Origin: Cellvibrio sp.
Lineage (GTDB): Bacteria; Pseudomonadota; Gammaproteobacteria; Pseudomonadales; Cellvibrionaceae
Assembly (NCBI GenBank): GCA_021323495.1
Contig: JAJQJO010000152.1
Location: 1-8,548 of the forward strand
Length of the DNA stretch: 8,548 nucleotides
Direction: 5' to 3'
Shown: positions 6,226 to 8,548 of the stretch, piece after piece
Numbering within the stretch: the first letter of the stretch is position 1
How the letters are laid out: each line of letters opens with the position of its first letter
Notes under the pieces: model-generated
What the model was told of the DNA's origin: nothing
What the model saw: the letters and a program-made list of their open reading frames with translations, nothing else
Database searches by the model: none
Translations under genes and position numbers: made by a program

Positions 6226-6381
6226 GGGCGGTACTTTTGCAACAAAGAATCCAGGCAAAGGCTTTAAACAAATGATCGCAACAAATGATCCTCCTGTCCG
6301 GAGCAAGCGTATTACCCGGCATGTTTAGCCAATCCAACCTCATGCAAGCGATGAGGACCTCTTTTCTCAAGGCGCCTATCC

Positions 6382-6912
6382 ATGTCAGTTCACTGGAAAA
6401 TGCTGTTTGTATCAGGTCTGATGCTTATGCTCATCTCCTGCTCCACCACATCGATTGATGATTACGCCAGCAACCAACCGGCGCTCACTCTGCACGCATT
6501 TTTTAACGGGCCGCTAACAGCACACGGCGTGCTTAAAGATCGCAGCGGCAAAGTCACGCGCTACTTTAACGCGAGCATCAACGCCAATTGGAAAGACGGC
6601 GTAGGAACCCTGGAAGAAACATTCATTTTCGATGACGGCGAAATCCAATACCGCAATTGGACACTCACCCCCACTGCAGATGGTTACGCGGCAACCGCAG
6701 GCGATGTGATTGGCCCCGGCAAAGCGCGGGTGAAAGGCAATGCTATGCACTTGAGTTATGTACTGGAGATCAATTACAAGGGCTCAGCGCTGCAATTGCA
6801 GGTAGACGATTGGATGTGGCAGGTGGATAGCAAAACACTGCTAAATGAATCCACGTTGCGCAAATGGGGGTTTAAAGTGGGCAGCATTCAATTGGTGATT
6901 GTTAAGCCATAG
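6382..6912 (+). CDS. DUF3833 family outer-membrane-type lipoprotein
   Basis: This is a 176-residue protein with a lipoprotein signal: a hydrophobic run ending in lipobox LISC, with acylated Cys20. Ser follows the Cys at +2, so sorting to the outer membrane is expected. The mature part matches DUF3833. It has YASNQPALTLHAFFNGPLTAHGVLKDRSGKV near the start ('P.L.L..FFNG.L.A.G...DRSGKV'), GTLEETFIFDDGEIQYRNWTL in the middle, then AGDVIGPGKARVKGNAMHLSY, and VDDWMWQVDSKTLLNESTLRKWGFKVGSIQLVI at the end. Length is normal for the family and it looks intact. No biochemical function is known. An AAGG lies 9-12 bases before the ATG, and the lipoprotein signal supports this start. It is separated from nrtB by the terminator, so it has its own promoter, which I could not identify. 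A small hairpin (6338-6356) lies in its leader. Confidence 0.9.
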   Translation: MSVHWKMLFVSGLMLMLISCSTTSIDDYASNQPALTLHAFFNGPLTAHGVLKDRSGKVTRYFNASINANWKDGVGTLEETFIFDDGEIQYRNWTLTPTADGYAATAGDVIGPGKARVKGNAMHLSYVLEINYKGSALQLQVDDWMWQVDSKTLLNESTLRKWGFKVGSIQLVIVKP

Positions 6913-7077
6913 CAAGTCGCGAATCACCCTCTTTTAATACGCACGACTTTCATAACTTCAAATGTGACGCCCGCAACAACTACAATTCGGAACGATGGAG
7001 GCTGCTGTTTTTCTCTACCAGTTTTTTAGGGTCTAATTGCATAGTTAATTTTTTTGCGAGTTTACGTGGGACGAATA
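6913..7077. other. Intergenic stretch next to the hflX relic
   Basis: There is no intact gene here and no clear terminator for the upstream lipoprotein gene. On the minus strand a short frame (stop near 6991) reads VPRKLAKKLTMQLDPKK with a final SSLHRSEL. It continues open from inside the hflX relic but in a different frame, so it may be decayed coding sequence from the same insertion or deletion event. I do not recognise it. Confidence 0.35.
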
Positions 7078-7501
7078 TTATCTCGCTCGATTTACTGGTA
7101 TCGTTAAAATTTCAAGGATGACGACGGTGCGATCCATCACCTCACAACCCACTTCATTTTCAAGATTAAGCGCTTGCGACGGCGAGATTTCATGATCTGG
7201 AAGAATGTAATCCACCGTATAACTCACCGCGTGCGAATCGACTTGCGCCACTCCATTCGAGGCGTCTTGCTGCGCTTGAACGAATTGCCGTATCTCGTCG
7301 CGCTTACCAACACCCGGATACGTCGTCGAGTCGAACGCCGCACGCTTTTGCGTAAATTGCCCAACAACCCCTAAACCCAGGATTTTTGCTAGCTCGCCCA
7401 ATTCAGCCAACGACGAGTTAAATTCAGTATCACTAACACCGTCTAATTGCACAGCGACGACAAGCGCACGCAGAGGGCGTGATCGTTCGGGGGTTTAACA
7501 T
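7078..7501 (-). pseudogene. hflX: Broken N-terminal fragment of the GTPase gene hflX
   Basis: The minus strand encodes the N-terminal domain of HflX, a ribosome-splitting GTPase normally about 430 residues long. Recognisable parts in order are RSRPLRALVVAVQLDGVSD, LAELGELAKILGLGVVGQFT, QKRAAF, YPGVGKRDEI and DHEISPSQALNLENEVG, then CEVMDRTVVILEI. The match stops near 7105 and a TAA follows at 7078-7080. The rest of the N-domain and the whole GTPase domain (Walker motifs) are missing. At the 5' end an ATG at 7501 is out of frame. Removing one C from the five-C run (7489-7493) would give MLNPERSRPLRALVVAVQL, a normal HflX start, so a one-base insertion broke the frame. Only an internal GTG (7452) could start the remaining frame. 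A functional copy is presumably elsewhere. The wording resembles an HflX other than the hfq-linked type, which hints at a second paralogue or transferred copy. Confidence 0.75.
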
Positions 7502-7744
7502 GATTGTCATGGTAAGACTTGAGACACCAGGTCCCGTTCAACTAGAAATCGCGCGCCAATATTTTGCACAGCATCTCGATAATGGCGCCAGCCTCATCGT
7601 TTGCGGGGGAGAACGATTTACTAAGCATATGGTCACATATACAATAAGCCACCCTTCCGGATGCGACGCCACTTGGATCGGCCCGAGGGTCAGCTTGCGG
7701 TTGTAAAGCTAGATTTCCATAAAAACCATAAGAGTACTATCACC
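7502..7744. other. Upstream region of the carbohydrate-binding lipoprotein; no recognised gene
   Basis: A plus-strand frame from ATG 7500 to 7706 (68 codons, GGGGG six bases upstream) encodes MIVMVRLETPGPVQLEIARQ and so on. It contains an ordinary-looking middle (QYFAQHLDNGASLIVCGGER) but a poor C-terminal end. I recognise no family, and its start overlaps the broken start of the hflX relic, so it is at best an uncertain hypothetical gene or another decayed fragment. The last 40 bases, AT-rich with AAGAG about 10 bases before the next ATG, form the leader of the lipoprotein gene. Confidence 0.4.
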
Positions 7745-8548
7745 ATGAATATAAATCGGTTCAGCCTATTAGCCGTTGTACTGACCCTGACCGCCTGCGG
7801 TGGTGGGTCTGGTTCCGGCTCCAAATCTTCAAGTTCGTCGGTCGCCAGTTCGATGTTGTCGAGTTCGGCGGCTTCCATGGCTTCTCTATCATCGGCCGTG
7901 AGTTCAGTACCTTCATCAGCGGCCTTGAGCTCAGAATCGTCATCATTGGCCATGAGTTCAGTATCTTCCTCCGCGATTAGCGCCAGCATGTCTAGCGCCA
8001 GCTCAAGTTCGGCACCGATTATTGTTGAGTTGGCGGAAAACGGCGGATTCGAAGAGTCAGAAGCGGGCAGCACCGCGCCCGCCAACTGGTTTTTGGCAAC
8101 CAATGAAGGTGGCGCAGTTATTCAGGTGATTAACGCCACTGATCAGCCTGCTAATGTTCACACCGGCGATCGAGCCCTGGAGCTCGCCATCAACACGATC
8201 GGCGCTAACCCCTGGTCGATAGAAGCCACTCATACCGGCCTCGATAACAACGGTATTCCGGTAGTTGGTGGCAGCATTTACGCCTACAGCGCTTGGGTAA
8301 AAGGCCCTGCCGGCGCGCAAGCCAATTTCACCGTCGGCACTCCCGCGCCAGCTTACGCTGAGCGTGCACGCCGCACTGTCACTCTGAGCGGTGACTGGCA
8401 AGAGGTCGCTATCGAAGTCACCACCAGTCCGGACGATACGCTATTGCGATTGCCGGTTCACTTTTCGCTCGCTGCAAACGCAGGCGCGACTATTTACGTC
8501 GATGATTTCTCTTTCACTAAACTGGAATCCATCACTTACGAATACTCA
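7745..8548 (+). CDS. Ser-rich-linker lipoprotein with carbohydrate-binding module, likely secreted glycoside hydrolase or lyase (partial)
   Basis: The frame runs from ATG 7745 to the right window edge (268 codons, no stop), so only the N-terminus is seen. Residues 1-18 are a lipoprotein signal with lipobox LTAC and acylated Cys18, followed by GGGSGSGSKSSSSS. Residues 22-89 are a low-complexity linker, mostly Ser with Ala, Met, Val and Leu. Residues 94-260 form a jelly-roll module of CBM4/9 type: ENGGFEESEAG (98-108), Trp115, HTGDRALEL (139-147), YAYSAWVKGP (179-188), GDWQEVAIEV (216-225) and the closing YVDDFSF (251-257). Such modules bind xylan, beta-glucan or cellulose and are followed in Cellvibrio-type proteins by a catalytic domain, often GH10, which would lie beyond the window. 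The enzyme is probably tethered to the cell surface. The weak AAGAG ribosome site and the signal peptide support the start. Antisense frames over it are shadows of the Ser codons. Confidence 0.88.
   Translation, partial: MNINRFSLLAVVLTLTACGGGSGSGSKSSSSSVASSMLSSSAASMASLSSAVSSVPSSAALSSESSSLAMSSVSSSAISASMSSASSSSAPIIVELAENGGFEESEAGSTAPANWFLATNEGGAVIQVINATDQPANVHTGDRALELAINTIGANPWSIEATHTGLDNNGIPVVGGSIYAYSAWVKGPAGAQANFTVGTPAPAYAERARRTVTLSGDWQEVAIEVTTSPDDTLLRLPVHFSLAANAGATIYVDDFSFTKLESITYEYS

Noticed and set aside
6267..6290. AACAAATGATC repeated twice with a two-base gap
   Set aside because: It is a short direct repeat in the untranslated gap after the nrtB terminator, with no symmetry or link to a gene that would suggest a role.
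6338..6356. Hairpin CCTCAT-N7-ATGAGG in the leader of the DUF3833 gene
   Set aside because: It has only six pairs, no T-run, and does not cover the ribosome site. It could occur by chance.
7690..8401. Long minus-strand frames antisense to the Ser-rich lipoprotein
   Set aside because: They arise from the repetitive Ser codons of the plus-strand gene, which has a clear lipoprotein signal and a recognisable domain.

Overview
The window looks like a chromosomal segment of a gammaproteobacterium, most likely Cellvibrio or another member of the Cellvibrionaceae. This rests on gene content and style, not on a database match. The right-edge gene is a lipoprotein with a long serine-rich linker before a jelly-roll carbohydrate-binding domain, a build typical of Cellvibrio/Saccharophagus plant-polymer enzymes. 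A Tat-dependent nitrate-binding protein and a DUF3833 lipoprotein also fit. The left half is coded on the minus strand and most of the right half on the plus strand.

Left part (1-3391, all minus). At the left edge is the N-terminus of a membrane protein, possibly a CPBP-type intramembrane protease. Upstream of it lies a ParD/ParE-type toxin-antitoxin pair (275-788) whose genes overlap by 23 bases. Next comes a gene pair: a thioredoxin-type glutathione peroxidase (1932-2450) and, overlapping its end, a membrane-anchored TPR protein with a C-terminal retropepsin-like aspartic protease domain (860-1948). A perfect 14-bp tandem duplication at the 3' end of the peroxidase gene shifts its frame, replaces its natural end with a 14-residue tail, and creates the overlap. 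Upstream of these is a secreted DUF1080 (3-keto-disaccharide hydrolase type) protein (2555-3391). Its 5' leader carries four perfect copies of a different 14-bp repeat and an A-rich AAnAAnAA element next to the ribosome binding site.

Middle (3392-6225). A 567-base divergent intergenic region precedes a two-gene nitrate transport operon: nrtA (Tat-exported binding protein) and nrtB (permease). A sigma-54 type -24/-12 element lies upstream of nrtA, which fits nitrogen control. A strong intrinsic terminator follows nrtB directly, so the ATPase gene expected for this transporter is absent from the operon.

Right part (6226-8548). A DUF3833 lipoprotein gene is followed by about 830 bases without an intact recognisable gene. 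This stretch holds a broken minus-strand relic of hflX: only the N-terminal domain remains, and the reading frame is lost at a five-C run just after the start codon. The window ends inside the plus-strand Ser-rich carbohydrate-binding lipoprotein (7745 to beyond 8548). No rRNA, tRNA, insertion sequence or CRISPR array was seen.
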